Assembly (NCBI RefSeq): GCF_003545875.1
Contig: NZ_QHCS01000004.1
Span: 124,001-188,000, forward strand
Direction of reading: 5' to 3'
Length of the DNA stretch: 64,000 bases
Source of the DNA: Leptospira stimsonii
GTDB lineage: Bacteria; Spirochaetota; Leptospiria; Leptospirales; Leptospiraceae
Shown: one piece after another, positions 1-15,954 of the stretch
Numbering within the stretch: position 1 is the stretch's first letter
How the letters are laid out: the number at the start of each line of letters is the position of its first letter
Made by a program: the position numbers and the translations under genes
The notes under the pieces: model-generated
Told to the model about the DNA's origin: nothing
What the model saw: the letters and a program-made list of their open reading frames with translations, nothing else
Database searches by the model: none

Positions 1-476
1 CGTGAAAATTTTTAAAAAGGAAAGGGCGCCCGAAGAAACTTTCTCCACTACCGGAGTGATTCCCGCAGATTCTCGATCGGGAAGAATGATGTTCTGAAGC
101 CCGAAACATTCGGCCGTTCTCAAAATATTTCCTAAATTGCCTGGATCTTGAATTCGATCCAAGATTAGAAAGGCTCCCGGTTTGGAAGGAAGAATCGCCT
201 CTAAATCCTTTTGATCCAAGGTAGATTCTTTACTCGAAACCTTAACTGCTACCAAACCCTGGTGATTTCTCCCCGGAACAAGAGCGTCTAACTTAGAAAC
301 GGAAACCTTATGCACCTTCACATAGGATGGAAGTTTCTTAAGAATCTTATCCACGATCTCGGAGCCCGGATTCTCCTTAACAAACAACTCGGTAAAAGGA
401 AAAGAATGTTCTCTTCCTTGATGAGCCTCCGTCAGTTCGATCAGAGTTCTCTTTCCGAATATGTATTCTTGTCTGG

Positions 477-480
<4 letters not shown>
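1..480 (-). CDS. TrmH/SpoU-family 2'-O-methyltransferase (RlmB-like), C-terminus outside window
   Basis: RNA ribose 2'-O-methyltransferase of the SPOUT superfamily, which transfers a methyl group from SAM to a ribose in rRNA or tRNA; RlmB (23S G2251) is the likeliest subtype. The 160 visible codons begin with the small substrate-binding domain (EYIFGKRTLIEL, then HQGLVAVKV) and run into SPOUT motif 1 (DRIQDPGNLGNILRTAECFG) and the VEKVSSGA segment. The C-terminal motifs that bind SAM through the trefoil knot lie beyond position 1. The frame has no ATG, GTG or TTG ahead of the conserved N-terminus. The best start is an ATA (complement of 478-480) just after GGAGGAG, overlapping the cysS TAG stop as ATAG. 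It is last in the folD operon and probably translationally coupled to cysS. Confidence 0.82.
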
Positions 481-1888
<1,408 letters not shown>

Positions 1889-1892
<4 letters not shown>

Positions 1893-2854
1893 TCAGGAAA
1901 GAAGATTTCCCTCACAAATTCTAGATTGGCGCCGTTTTGTTTTTCTCCCTTGAGACCCGCCTCGTTTCCTTCGGTAGGATAGACCTGCATTCTTTTGTCG
2001 CAGTTCATGTGATTGAAGAGAGCAAAGATCGATTTCGGATGGGAAATCTTATCGTCGAGACCGACTGAGACCAAGGTGGGAATTTTGATCTTCTTGGAAA
2101 AGTTTATACTATCATAATATGCTAAACTCTTTTTCATCGCGGTTTTTTTGGTTTTTGCGTTCGCGAGTTGAAGGTTGATTTCCTTCATCCAACTTTTTTC
2201 GAGTTTAAGTTGTGTATCGTCAATATTACAGAAGTTCGGAGTTTCTAAGATCAGACCCTTGACACGGTTCGTAAACGCCGCGCCGAAAACCGCAAGAGAA
2301 GCCCCCAAGGATTTTCCGGAAAGGATGATCTTTTCGCCGTCGATCCCGTCGGTAAGTCTTAAGAATTCGATGGCGCGGATCACGTCCAGATAAAGGCCTT
2401 TCATATAAAAAGAATCCTTTCCATCCAGACCTTTGGAAAAATATCCCGGCGTCCAATCGGGATCGGCGACTTCACCTTCTTTCAGTTGGGGTCGAACGAG
2501 TTGAGTTCCGTGACCTCGGAGATCGATGATCAGTTGTGCGACTCCGGTTTCCGTGAGTCCTTTGATGATGGCGGGTCTTTCGTGACCATAGTCGTGAAAG
2601 TGAATGACAACCGGAAGATCCCCTCTCTTTCTCGGGATGACCAAGGTTCCCGTGATCGTGGCGTTTTGCCAGGATTGAAAGGAAATATCGTAGATCGTTT
2701 CCTTGATAATCGAACCTTTGAGGAGCGCCTTCGATTGTTTTTTAATCGGAAAATTCTTTAAATCGCGGATCGCCTCGGACCAAAATTCGTCGAGGTCCGC
2801 AGGGCTATGAAGCTCCGGATACGTCTGAAAGCATTCGTCAAAACTGATCGCCAT
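1889..2854 (-). CDS. acetyl xylan esterase / cephalosporin deacetylase-like alpha/beta hydrolase, catalytic His apparently absent
   Basis: Alpha/beta hydrolase of the AXE1 type (321 residues, the family's usual size), whose known members deacetylate sugars or antibiotics. The N-terminal helical segment (SPADLDEFWSEAI), a DLRGHG loop near residue 112, the nucleophile elbow GKSLGAS (Ser182) and an acid-bearing GLDDKI segment (Asp267/268) are all present. The site that carries the catalytic His in relatives (an HEGG-type motif) reads GNEAG here, with Asn297 encoded by AAC. No His follows in the remaining residues. The protein may be a weak hydrolase, a binding protein or a decayed enzyme. It lies 15 bp downstream of folD and overlaps cysS by 4 bp. 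No signal peptide is seen. Confidence 0.8.
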
Positions 2855-2856
2855 CA

Positions 2857-3724
<868 letters not shown>

Positions 3725-3805
3725 ACTTCTCAGGATTTCCGGACGTGCTTGTCTGTCAGGTAAAAAATATCCTTTCCGGTGAAACCGAAAGCGTAAAATG
3801 AGTCC

Positions 3806-5113
3806 ATGTCCGAAACTCAAGTCGTCAGCAATCATAGTTTAGAAAAACACGTAGATCAGAAAGTTACCATCCAAGGTTGGGTTCACGGAATCCGGGGAAG
3901 CAACGCGAGACAATTCATCTCCTTGAGAAACAGCGGAAAGATCATCCAGGTCCTCGCCGAAAAAGAAATCCTCGGAGAAGAATTGTTTCAAACCGTAAAA
4001 CACCTCAGACAAGAAACCTCGGTCTCCGTTACGGGAAAGCTGGTTCGAAACGAAAAATCTCCGATCGGATTCGAGCTCGTTTTGGAATCTCTTCAAGTCG
4101 TAGGAGAATCCGAAAATTATCCGATCACGCCCAAGGAACACGGGATCGATTTCTTGATATCGCAGAGACATCTCTGGTTGCGCTCTTCCAAACAACTCGC
4201 GATCCTTCGGGTGAGGGACAATCTTTCCTTTGCGATTCGCAAATACTTTCATGAGAGAAATTTTTTACTCATCGATACTCCGATTCTCACCGGATCCGTG
4301 GGAGAAAGCGCGGGAACCCTTTTTTCGACCGAATACTTCGATTTGGGAAACGCGTATCTCGCACAAACCGGACAACTCTATCTTGAGACCGCGATCTTTG
4401 CTCACAACAAGGTCTTTTGTTTTGGCCCGACCTTTCGCGCGGAGAAGAGTAAGACAAGAAGACATCTCACCGAGTTCTGGATGGTGGAAGCAGAAGTCGC
4501 ATTCGCCGATCACAAAGAAAATCTAAAACTCCAAGAAGATTTCGTAAAGACGATCATAAAGGACACGGTTCAGAATTCATTAGAAGATTTGAAAGTATTG
4601 GATCGGGACCCGGCGCCCTTGCTCGCGTATTTGGAAAAGGAATTTCCGGTGATCGATTATGCGAAGGCTCTCGAAATTCTACAATCCAAAGGAGAAGACA
4701 TCGTTTGGGGAGACGATATCAATTCCGAAAGGGAGCAGATGCTGACGACCGAATATGGGGGACCGGTTTTTATTCAGAAATATCCGAGAGAAGCCAAAGC
4801 GTTTTATATGAAGGTAAATCCGGAAGATCCGAAGACCGTTCTCAATGCCGATCTCATCGCTCCGGATGGAGTGGGAGAAATCATCGGAGGTTCGGAAAGA
4901 GAAGAAAACTATGAGAATATCGTTCATCGCCTCAAAGAGGAAAATCTTCCGGTGGATTCTTACGATTGGTATTTGGATCTCCGGAAATACGGCTCGGTTC
5001 CTCATTCCGGTTTCGGTCTCGGCTCGGAACGGATGATCGCTTGGATCTGCGGGCTCCAACACGTAAGGGAATGTATTCCGTTTCCGAGGATGATGGAACG
5101 ACTTTATCCCTGA
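3806..5113 (+). CDS. asnS: asparaginyl-tRNA synthetase
   Basis: Class IIb synthetase that attaches Asn to tRNA-Asn. The N-terminal OB fold (VTIQGWVHGIRGSNARQFISLRN) is followed by the class II core. Motif 2 is FGPTFRAEKSKTRRHLTEFWMVE, where the Asn-specific sub-class is suggested by lack of an AspRS insertion domain and by 435 residues. Motif 3 is SGFGLGSERMIAWICG near the C-terminus. The chosen ATG at 3806 matches the homologous N-terminus; an ATG at 3798 is out of frame. Transcribed divergently from folD. Confidence 0.96.
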   Translation: MSETQVVSNHSLEKHVDQKVTIQGWVHGIRGSNARQFISLRNSGKIIQVLAEKEILGEELFQTVKHLRQETSVSVTGKLVRNEKSPIGFELVLESLQVVGESENYPITPKEHGIDFLISQRHLWLRSSKQLAILRVRDNLSFAIRKYFHERNFLLIDTPILTGSVGESAGTLFSTEYFDLGNAYLAQTGQLYLETAIFAHNKVFCFGPTFRAEKSKTRRHLTEFWMVEAEVAFADHKENLKLQEDFVKTIIKDTVQNSLEDLKVLDRDPAPLLAYLEKEFPVIDYAKALEILQSKGEDIVWGDDINSEREQMLTTEYGGPVFIQKYPREAKAFYMKVNPEDPKTVLNADLIAPDGVGEIIGGSEREENYENIVHRLKEENLPVDSYDWYLDLRKYGSVPHSGFGLGSERMIAWICGLQHVRECIPFPRMMERLYP

Positions 5114-5116
5114 AAT

Positions 5117-5364
<248 letters not shown>

Positions 5365-5432
5365 CCGCGCAAATCACTTTTTTTTAAGCTGAATTCCCGG
5401 GACCCAACCGATAAGGAAAATAGAGGTATCGT

Positions 5433-6224
5433 ATGGGTCAGAATTTAGCAGTATCCAATTTCACTTCCATTGAAGAATCGGCTTGGGAATGTTTTGAAAC
5501 GGGTTCCTATGAAGAAGTGATCGCGATTGCGAAGAAAAATCCGAGTCATGTATTTTTAAATCACCTGAGTGGAATTGCTGAGTTTGAATCCGGGGCAGAA
5601 ACCGGGATCAATTACTTTCTAAAAGGATCCTCCGTTCTAAGCCCGCTCGTCGAAGCGTATCTTCTGAAGGAAGGTGGAAAACTCAGAGAAGCCGCGAAGA
5701 AGTTTCACGAGTATTTTCGTTCTTCTTCGGTTCCGGTCGCGTATTCCATTCTAAGGACCGGAATTCTGGCAAGTGAGGACGCGGTTGATTTCAAGACCGC
5801 ATTGGATCTTCTGGCGATCTACAAAGGAAGATTTACTAACGATTACTTTTGTAAGACAGAATTCTTTGCAAATTATCATCTAAGAAAATACAAGGAAGCC
5901 GTACAGGTTTTTGCAGAAAACGCAAAAAGACTTACGGGTGAGAGAGACGTTTTAGGCGCTCTTGGTTTGGCCTTGGTTCATCTAGGAAATTTTGAAGAAG
6001 CGAAGACGGTTCTTCAGAGAATTCCGGGATACGAAGAACTTCCTACCTTTGAAGAAAAGAAAAAAGAATTTTCCGAAAAGATCGCGAGCATTCCCAAGAT
6101 GGAAGCAAAGAGAAAGTCTCTTTCTTCTTCGGAACTGATCGATCTGGGCTTTGCGTATCTTTTTTCCGAGAACTTCAAGAAGGCGGAAGAAATTTTTAGC
6201 GAACTTGTGGCGGCGCAAAGCTAA
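5433..6224 (+). CDS. TPR-like helical repeat protein, function unknown
   Basis: 263-residue cytoplasmic protein with no signal peptide or membrane segment. It shows degenerate tetratricopeptide-like helix pairs: EESAWECFETGSYEEVIAIAKKNP near the N-terminus, HLRKYKEAVQVFAENAKRL mid-protein, ALVHLGNFEEAKTVLQRIPG near residue 190, and GFAYLFSENFKKAEEIFSELV at the end. Such repeats scaffold protein-protein contacts, but no partner can be read from the sequence. The ATG at 5433 follows an AGAGG box. It appears monocistronic between a tandem repeat and a dispersed repeat element. Confidence 0.85.
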   Translation: MGQNLAVSNFTSIEESAWECFETGSYEEVIAIAKKNPSHVFLNHLSGIAEFESGAETGINYFLKGSSVLSPLVEAYLLKEGGKLREAAKKFHEYFRSSSVPVAYSILRTGILASEDAVDFKTALDLLAIYKGRFTNDYFCKTEFFANYHLRKYKEAVQVFAENAKRLTGERDVLGALGLALVHLGNFEEAKTVLQRIPGYEELPTFEEKKKEFSEKIASIPKMEAKRKSLSSSELIDLGFAYLFSENFKKAEEIFSELVAAQS

Positions 6225-6299
6225 AAAAAGGGAGTGGAAGCATGAGGGGATTTTTTTTAGAGAAGAATCTCCGCTTCCGGTTTCCGAAATTATTTTTTC

Positions 6300-6458
6300 G
6301 TAGTTCCTACGACTCTTCCGTGAAAAGTTGCGCGCCCCACCCTGAATCGGGTGGAGGAGGAGAGGTGGTGGGAAAAAGTCGGAGAAGCCCATCTCTATCA
6401 GAAAAATTGCATATTCGCAAGAAGAAATTCCCCAGAATCGCTCTGTCGGAACTCCTAC
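6300..6458 (+). repeat. dispersed palindrome-ended element, copy A
   Basis: One of three related copies in the window (others at 11396 and 23014). It opens with GTAGTTCCTAC and closes with GTCGGAACTCCTAC. Inside is the conserved core GCGCGCCCCACCCT...GGGTGGAGG...GGTGGTGGGAAAAA, then CTCTATCAGAAAAA and a CAAGAAGAAATTCC segment. CCCACCCT/GGGTGG can pair as a hairpin. It occupies the gap between two convergent genes; no coding frame is supported here. Confidence 0.85.
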
Positions 6459-6548
6459 AAAGTCAAATTTTACTCTTTACAGTTCGATCCTCTTATCTTC
6501 TACAATTCAATTTTACGCACCAAAGTCCAAAGGGAAACGCGTTCTTCC

Positions 6549-7415
6549 TCATTTATCCTTCAAGATAATCACTCTACAATTCCTGAGTGCGCTCTTTGTC
6601 TTTGGAGAAGCTAACAATTTTCGCGCGTCTTCGCTTGCGATCACGGGATTCACCGGGTAGTGTCCCGTAACACCTAAGGCAGTAACGAAGTAAGGTTTTA
6701 TACCGGCGATCGGTGAACGAAACGCTTCTTCGGGAGTTTTCATATAACTCACGTAGCCGTTTTTCACTGCGTTTTCTTTGGAGATGAAATAGGGAGAATA
6801 AAGGCTATTACCTTCTTCCGAAAGAATTTCCGGAAAAAGCGCTGTTTCCATTTTAAGATGCCTTGCGTCTACGATCAGAGAAGTGAAATCGGCGGCCAGA
6901 GTCGGAGCCGGATATTCGGGAAAGGTTTCCGTTTCATACGGAAGAAAAACATAATTTAGAATTCCTCTTTTTCCCTTGAATAAGATTATTCCTCTTGCAA
7001 TCGCCTGATTCTCCACAAAATTCACCGTGCTCAAAATCGGTTCGATCTCATAGATCTGATTGAAGATTTCTCGAAACATAGAATCTTCTTTGATCTTTTC
7101 TCTTAGAGTGAATTCGGAATCTAATTTCAGAGTATCGATCTTTCGAAAAAGATATTTCTTCAATTCTTCTTCCGCCGCGCTCGCGGCTTTTTTTCTCGCC
7201 TCGGTGAGATTTCTCGCCGTATTCTCCGATCCAAAATCGGGATCTTCCACAGAGTAGGTCAGTTTCGGAAGTTTGAATTTAAGAATTTTCTGAATTTCTC
7301 CTTTCTTCCAATGGATGACCGTGTCCGTGAAGTCTCTGGTCTCGAAAGAAAAGATCGTAAGTGTAGGAGTCAAAAGCAAAAGAAGGAGTAAGAGGAATCG
7401 GATTTTAGAATTCAT
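6549..7415 (-). CDS. exported LPP20/FlgT-like protein
   Basis: 288 residues beginning with a clear Sec signal peptide (MNSKIRFLLLLLLLLTP...FSFE) and no lipobox Cys, so probably periplasmic. An Ala/Glu-rich helical segment (ARKKAASAAEEELKKYL) is followed by a region with FTSLIVDARHLKMETALFPEILSEEG, then NSLYSPYF. A similar segment is characteristic of LPP20/FlgT-type proteins, some of which assist flagellar basal bodies or the envelope. That family call is tentative and no function is implied. It starts 36 bp after the helicase gene in the same direction and probably shares its transcript. Confidence 0.75.
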   Translation of the reverse strand: MNSKIRFLLLLLLLLTPTLTIFSFETRDFTDTVIHWKKGEIQKILKFKLPKLTYSVEDPDFGSENTARNLTEARKKAASAAEEELKKYLFRKIDTLKLDSEFTLREKIKEDSMFREIFNQIYEIEPILSTVNFVENQAIARGIILFKGKRGILNYVFLPYETETFPEYPAPTLAADFTSLIVDARHLKMETALFPEILSEEGNSLYSPYFISKENAVKNGYVSYMKTPEEAFRSPIAGIKPYFVTALGVTGHYPVNPVIASEDARKLLASPKTKSALRNCRVIILKDK

Positions 7416-7451
7416 ATTTCTGCGCTGAATTGGATAGAATGGTTCTTCTAT

Positions 7452-9424
<1,973 letters not shown>

Positions 9425-9428
<4 letters not shown>

Positions 9429-9553
9429 TGGTTTCTGGTTCTAAAAAGTTTATAAATACAAAAAAGGGAAAGACCCGTTACTAAAAGTAAGGAAAGGGAC
9501 ATGATCAACGTTCCTTGAAGATTTAGACCCGTAAGTTGTGCAAGAAGAATCAT
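9425..9553 (-). CDS. 42-residue single-span membrane peptide, putative small subunit of the NSS transporter
   Basis: Small ORF: MILLAQLTGLNLQGTLIMSL... with one hydrophobic span (about residues 14-33) and a basic tail (KLFRTRNH). Its ATG overlaps the TGA of the transporter gene (ATGA). Its TGA overlaps the TTG start of the helicase gene (TTGA). Both overlaps sit exactly at gene joints, which strongly favours real translation. Some bacterial NSS carriers, such as MetP of Corynebacterium, work with a short one-span partner (MetS) encoded directly after them; this peptide fits by size, topology and position, not by proven sequence homology. Confidence 0.75.
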
Positions 9554-11142
9554 TCCGCTTTCAAACTCCTTTCCTTATAGATCAAAGCGTAGTGAACAAG
9601 AAGGATGATCAAACTGAAGACGATTAAAATTCCGAAAAACACGGAACGAGAAATAAGGGCTCCCATTTTCGCGATTTCCGCGGACGTTCCTTTTGCGATC
9701 GCCTTTGCAACCATCGCGTCCACGCTCATTCTTTCAAAATAGCCCGGAAGATTCTGAAACAAAAATGCGATAAAGACAACGAGGAGAAACGCGGGGGTGA
9801 TGTATTGAATCACAAACCAGAAGAATTTCGGAAGTTCCAGATGAGAACCTTCGTTGCCGTCTTCGAGTCCTTTTTTCGCGCCGACTTTCCAACCGAATAA
9901 GAAAATTTGAATGCTCGCGAGAATAAAAATCAAGACCGTTCCGATCCAAAAGTCTGCGAGTTCCAACGCTTGAAAGTTTTGGTTGAAATAGAGAATCGGA
10001 AAACAAAGGCTACCGGTAAAAATGAAGAGGATGATACTGGAAATCTGTCTCTTGAGACCGAAGGATTCTTCCAAGAAGATGATTCCGGGCTGGAGCATCG
10101 TAACCGATGAAGTGATGGCCGCCAGAAAAAGGACAAAGAACCAGATTGCACCGAAAAACTGACCGCCGGGCATCATCGAGAAGACAGAAGGGAGCGCGAT
10201 AAAGCCCATTCCGAACGTTCCGAATTCGCTGATAGAACCGCCTAAGAAGAGATAGGCGACAGGGATCGTAATCATACCTCCGATCGCGACTTCTACGAAT
10301 TCGTTTAAGGAAGCGGCAGAAAGGGAAGACAGGACGACGTCGTTATCCCGTTTGAGGTAACTCGAAAAAACGAGAGCGATTCCAAAACCCGCGGAGAGTG
10401 TAAAAAAGATCTGGCCAGCCGCCGCGATCCAAACCTCGGATCGAAGAAGCGCGGACCAATCCGGATTCCACATTTTACCGAGACCGAGATCGATATTGTC
10501 TAACGTAAGCACTCGAACCAAAATGACTGCAGAGGAAACTAACATCAGAGGAACCGCTATCTTCGCGAAGGATTCGATCCCTTTGGAAATTCCCCGATAG
10601 ACGAGCGCGAAGTTTAACGCAAAACAGGCGAGAGTTGCGTAAAAAATTTTACCCGAAATCGCGTCCCCGTTCTGACGAGCTCCCGTCAGATTTAAGAAAT
10701 AACTTCCTGCGGCTTTGATGATTTCCGGTTGAGGAGTTTGACCGTTCATGTTAAATTGAATCTGACCGGTTAAAAATTCGAAGGAGTAGGCGAGGCACCA
10801 GGCCTCAATGAAAACGTAATATACATAGATGAGAATGGGAACGGTAACGCCGATCGCACCGACGATTCTTAAGGGAAAACCCGAGAGAAAACTTTTGAAG
10901 AGGAAGGGGGCGCTATGACCGGTTCGTCCGCCCATTCTCCCCATGATCCACTCGGTGATACAAACAGGAATACCGACCAGAATAAAGCTGATAATATAAG
11001 GAACCATAAAGGCTCCTCCGCCGTTTGCGACCGCTTGTCCTGGAAAACGAATGAAATTTCCGAGGCCGATCGCTCCGCTCGCGACGGTAAGAATTAGTCC
11101 GGTTCTGGATTTCCAGCTTTCTTTTGGAGGTTCCTTGCTCAT
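9550..11142 (-). CDS. sodium-dependent transporter of the NSS (SLC6-like) family
   Basis: Inner-membrane Na+-coupled symporter for an amino acid or similar solute; the substrate cannot be told from sequence. TM1 carries the family signature SGAIGLGNFIRFPGQAV followed by NGGGAFMVPY. About 11-12 hydrophobic spans follow across 530 residues. The start at MSKEPPKESWKSRTGL was chosen because the longer open frame upstream (to 11364) adds 74 residues without homology and enters a repeat element. Its stop overlaps the start of the small membrane peptide, and the helicase gene follows, so all three form one operon. Confidence 0.93.
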   Translation of the reverse strand: MSKEPPKESWKSRTGLILTVASGAIGLGNFIRFPGQAVANGGGAFMVPYIISFILVGIPVCITEWIMGRMGGRTGHSAPFLFKSFLSGFPLRIVGAIGVTVPILIYVYYVFIEAWCLAYSFEFLTGQIQFNMNGQTPQPEIIKAAGSYFLNLTGARQNGDAISGKIFYATLACFALNFALVYRGISKGIESFAKIAVPLMLVSSAVILVRVLTLDNIDLGLGKMWNPDWSALLRSEVWIAAAGQIFFTLSAGFGIALVFSSYLKRDNDVVLSSLSAASLNEFVEVAIGGMITIPVAYLFLGGSISEFGTFGMGFIALPSVFSMMPGGQFFGAIWFFVLFLAAITSSVTMLQPGIIFLEESFGLKRQISSIILFIFTGSLCFPILYFNQNFQALELADFWIGTVLIFILASIQIFLFGWKVGAKKGLEDGNEGSHLELPKFFWFVIQYITPAFLLVVFIAFLFQNLPGYFERMSVDAMVAKAIAKGTSAEIAKMGALISRSVFFGILIVFSLIILLVHYALIYKERSLKAE

Positions 11143-11619
11143 GCTCTTGGTTCTTGCAAAACGTACGCCAAACCTCCCAATGTCAAAAGAAAAGCGGAGA
11201 TTTCGATAAAAAAGGCGACATAAGAAGGAAAGGGCTTGATCGTTCGTGTGGTCGAATCCGTACAATTGATAAATGTCAATATGGCAGAAAAAAGTGAAAT
11301 TCTGACAAGGAATCCAGTCTAAAAGGAAAAGAAGTGAAGAAGACTGAGCAGATCTTAGCCTCATTCGGGAATTTCCCGAATTTTAAGAACCGCTCGTCGG
11401 AGAAACGACGATCTTCCGTGAAAAGTCGCGCGCCCCACCCTAGTCTTGGGTGGTGGGGTGTGGTGGTGGGAAAACTCGGTAGATTTTCTCTATCAGAGAA
11501 AATACCTTTTTGCAAGCGCAAAGTATCCCTGTCGGAGTTCCTCCAAAACAAAAGGTTCGGATATTGCAGAATCCGTTTTCTCACTTTTAGATAAGGAAAT
11601 CGTCAAAAGGAAGAATTCG
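11143..11619. other. intergenic region between divergent genes, holding repeat copy B
   Basis: 477 bp between the NSS transporter (leftward) and clpB (rightward), so promoters for both should be here. It contains dispersed repeat copy B (11396-11544). An open frame spans the repeat into clpB but lacks homology. No CIRCE-type heat-shock operator was recognised ahead of clpB. Confidence 0.6.
11396..11544 (+). repeat. dispersed palindrome-ended element, copy B
   Basis: Second copy of the element found at 6300 and 23014, in the same orientation. It begins GTCGGAGAAACGAC and ends GTCGGAGTTCCTCC. The core has CCGTGAAAAGTCGCG, CGCCCCACCCTAGTCTTGGG (a hairpin), TGGTGGTGGGAAAACTCGG and CTCTATCAGAGAAAATA. 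It lies upstream of clpB, about 75 bp before its ATG. Confidence 0.85.
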
Positions 11620-14196
<2,577 letters not shown>

Positions 14197-14210
14197 ACTA
14201 GAATCGGTCC

Positions 14211-15377
14211 TTAGGTCGTTCTTCGTTCTCCGATATCGGGAACGAGAGGCGGCTTAGGGGCTTCCTTTTTTAAAACCAGATTTCTCAGATCCTTGGGAGA
14301 ATAACCCGTAAATCGAATACAGGCCCTATGAAATGGAGAATAGGAATTAAATCCGCATTCTAAACCGATATCGATTAGATTTTTATTCGTTTCTTCCAAA
14401 ATCAGTCGTTTTGCTTCTTCAATCCGTTTTTGGTTGATAAAATCCGTAAAACTCGTGTTTCGATATTGATTCAGATACAAAGATGCCTGATGAACGGAAA
14501 TACCCAAATACGCGGAAAGATCCGGTAGGCGGAGTTCTTCGTCCAAAAAACGTTTTTCGTCCAAAAAGGAATTCAACCGCTCTTCGATACGAACGAGATC
14601 GTTATCTTTTAACAAACCTTTGCTTTCGGAGGGCTCCGATTTTTTCCGATTGGTTTTCTCTTGAATCAAAGCCACGCTTTCTTTTCGCCTTTGCAATCTT
14701 TGCTCTAAGGACAGGGAACTCATCGTTTTTTTATCCGTGATTATCGGCGCATAAATTTCGAGTAGATGGAAGTAAACGAGAAGAAGTCCTGGGATTACGT
14801 TGGAGATCAGATGATAATGAAGATCGTTTTTGAAAATGGCGATCACATCTAAAACAAGAGCGAAGGTCATAAAAAAAGCCATTACGGTTAGGTGATAATA
14901 GATTTTTGGAAGTTTCCTTGTGTGAATTGAAGTTGTAATTTCCACCAAGGTATAGGAGGTAATCGCTATACTGACTAAATTTCCGGCAATATTAAAGGTG
15001 ACCTCGTCGCGAAAAATGAAAGAAAGAACGAAGTTAATCGTAAACGTGAACAAGAGGTTGATTCCCGCGTCGTTACTACGGAGTTCCAACCCGATCGATT
15101 TCCGCATCAAAGACCGACACATCAAACAAGAATAGATAATCAAACCGAAGAAGAGGAGAGACCAATCGTAATGACTACCGGTCTGCGACTGAAGGAGGTA
15201 AAAATCGCTGTCTCCGCCTATATAAAGGAATAGGCTGATACAGATGAAGGTAATTCCATAGAGCACGTTCATTCTATTCTTTTTGAATCGATATAACCTC
15301 AAAAGTCCGATCGAAAATCCGAGGTAAATTCCAATTAAATGAAGGTGATTGATTACTTTATCAAAATCAAAAATCAT
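14211..15377 (-). CDS. AraC-family regulator with N-terminal multi-span membrane domain
   Basis: 388 residues. The first 215 or so hold about seven hydrophobic spans (for example GIYLGFSIGLLRL, VLYGITFICISLFLY, HLISNVIPGLLLVYFHLLE). A charged linker follows, then a C-terminal AraC double helix-turn-helix: LPDLSAYLGISVHQASLYLNQ, then RLILEETNKNLIDIGLECGF and SYSPFHRACIRFTGYSPKDL. Known relatives are membrane-bound sensors that bind DNA directly; the signal is unknown. GGGAG precedes the ATG. It ends 14 bp from clpB and is convergent with it. Confidence 0.9.
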   Translation of the reverse strand: MIFDFDKVINHLHLIGIYLGFSIGLLRLYRFKKNRMNVLYGITFICISLFLYIGGDSDFYLLQSQTGSHYDWSLLFFGLIIYSCLMCRSLMRKSIGLELRSNDAGINLLFTFTINFVLSFIFRDEVTFNIAGNLVSIAITSYTLVEITTSIHTRKLPKIYYHLTVMAFFMTFALVLDVIAIFKNDLHYHLISNVIPGLLLVYFHLLEIYAPIITDKKTMSSLSLEQRLQRRKESVALIQEKTNRKKSEPSESKGLLKDNDLVRIEERLNSFLDEKRFLDEELRLPDLSAYLGISVHQASLYLNQYRNTSFTDFINQKRIEEAKRLILEETNKNLIDIGLECGFNSYSPFHRACIRFTGYSPKDLRNLVLKKEAPKPPLVPDIGERRTT

Positions 15378-15954
15378 AATTCTCCCTAAAGCTATCGTTC
15401 CGATTGCCTTTGGTCTCTGTCGTTTTTAGAATTTCAAATTGCATGTAGCTCGCTCCAAATGATCTCTTAGCGATTTTGTTTTTATAAAATGAGATTCAAA
15501 TTCTCTTGTTTCACGGTGAGTCTCAATTCTCATTGATTCCTTTAAAACAACTACTTTGAGGTGAATCTAAATTTGCAATTAACTTGCTATAAACTAGAAG
15601 CGCTATTCTATAATTTGGACTTTGATTTAATTGCAATTATGAATCGCAGTATTTGCTGACTTGTTTGATTTTTGTCGAATTAAATGTTTTGACTCAAAAC
15701 TAAGCACTGTGCTTTCGAATTCTTTTGCCATATTCGTGTCTTCGAAAAAGGAAATAAAAAATTTCAAACAAGGACTTGGATTGTCTTTTTTGAGAATGAA
15801 AAACTCATAAAGGATCGGATCAAAGCGAAATGGATAATAAACTTCGCTTAACAATTTCTATGAAATTTTTGCGTATAAAATTTTTCCTTTTTATAATCCA
15901 AGAAGAATCAATTGGAACTTCACTGTATGATTGCATTCATTTGGAGGCCAAACT
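15378..15954. other. A+T-rich intergenic region
   Basis: 577 bp, clearly richer in A+T than the flanking genes. It holds the putative promoter at 15869-15897 and short near-repeats of TTTGCAATTAACTTGCTATA and TTAATTGCAATTATG. A 75-codon minus-strand open frame (15627-15854) has no recognisable features, and I do not call it. The composition suggests a regulatory or once-transferred region. Confidence 0.5.
15869..15897 (+). promoter_or_regulatory. putative sigma-70 promoter
   Basis: TTGCGT (15869-15874), a 17-bp A+T-rich spacer, then a perfect TATAAT (15892-15897). It would start transcription about 50 bp upstream of the lipoprotein-type pseudogene's ATG at 15955, which has its own GGAGG box. 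Confidence 0.55.

Noticed and set aside
11446..11619. N-terminal extension of clpB
   Set aside because: It translates the dispersed repeat element and has no ClpB homology.
15627..15854. 75-codon minus-strand ORF in the A+T-rich gap
   Set aside because: No ribosome-binding site, no domain, and composition like the surrounding non-coding DNA.
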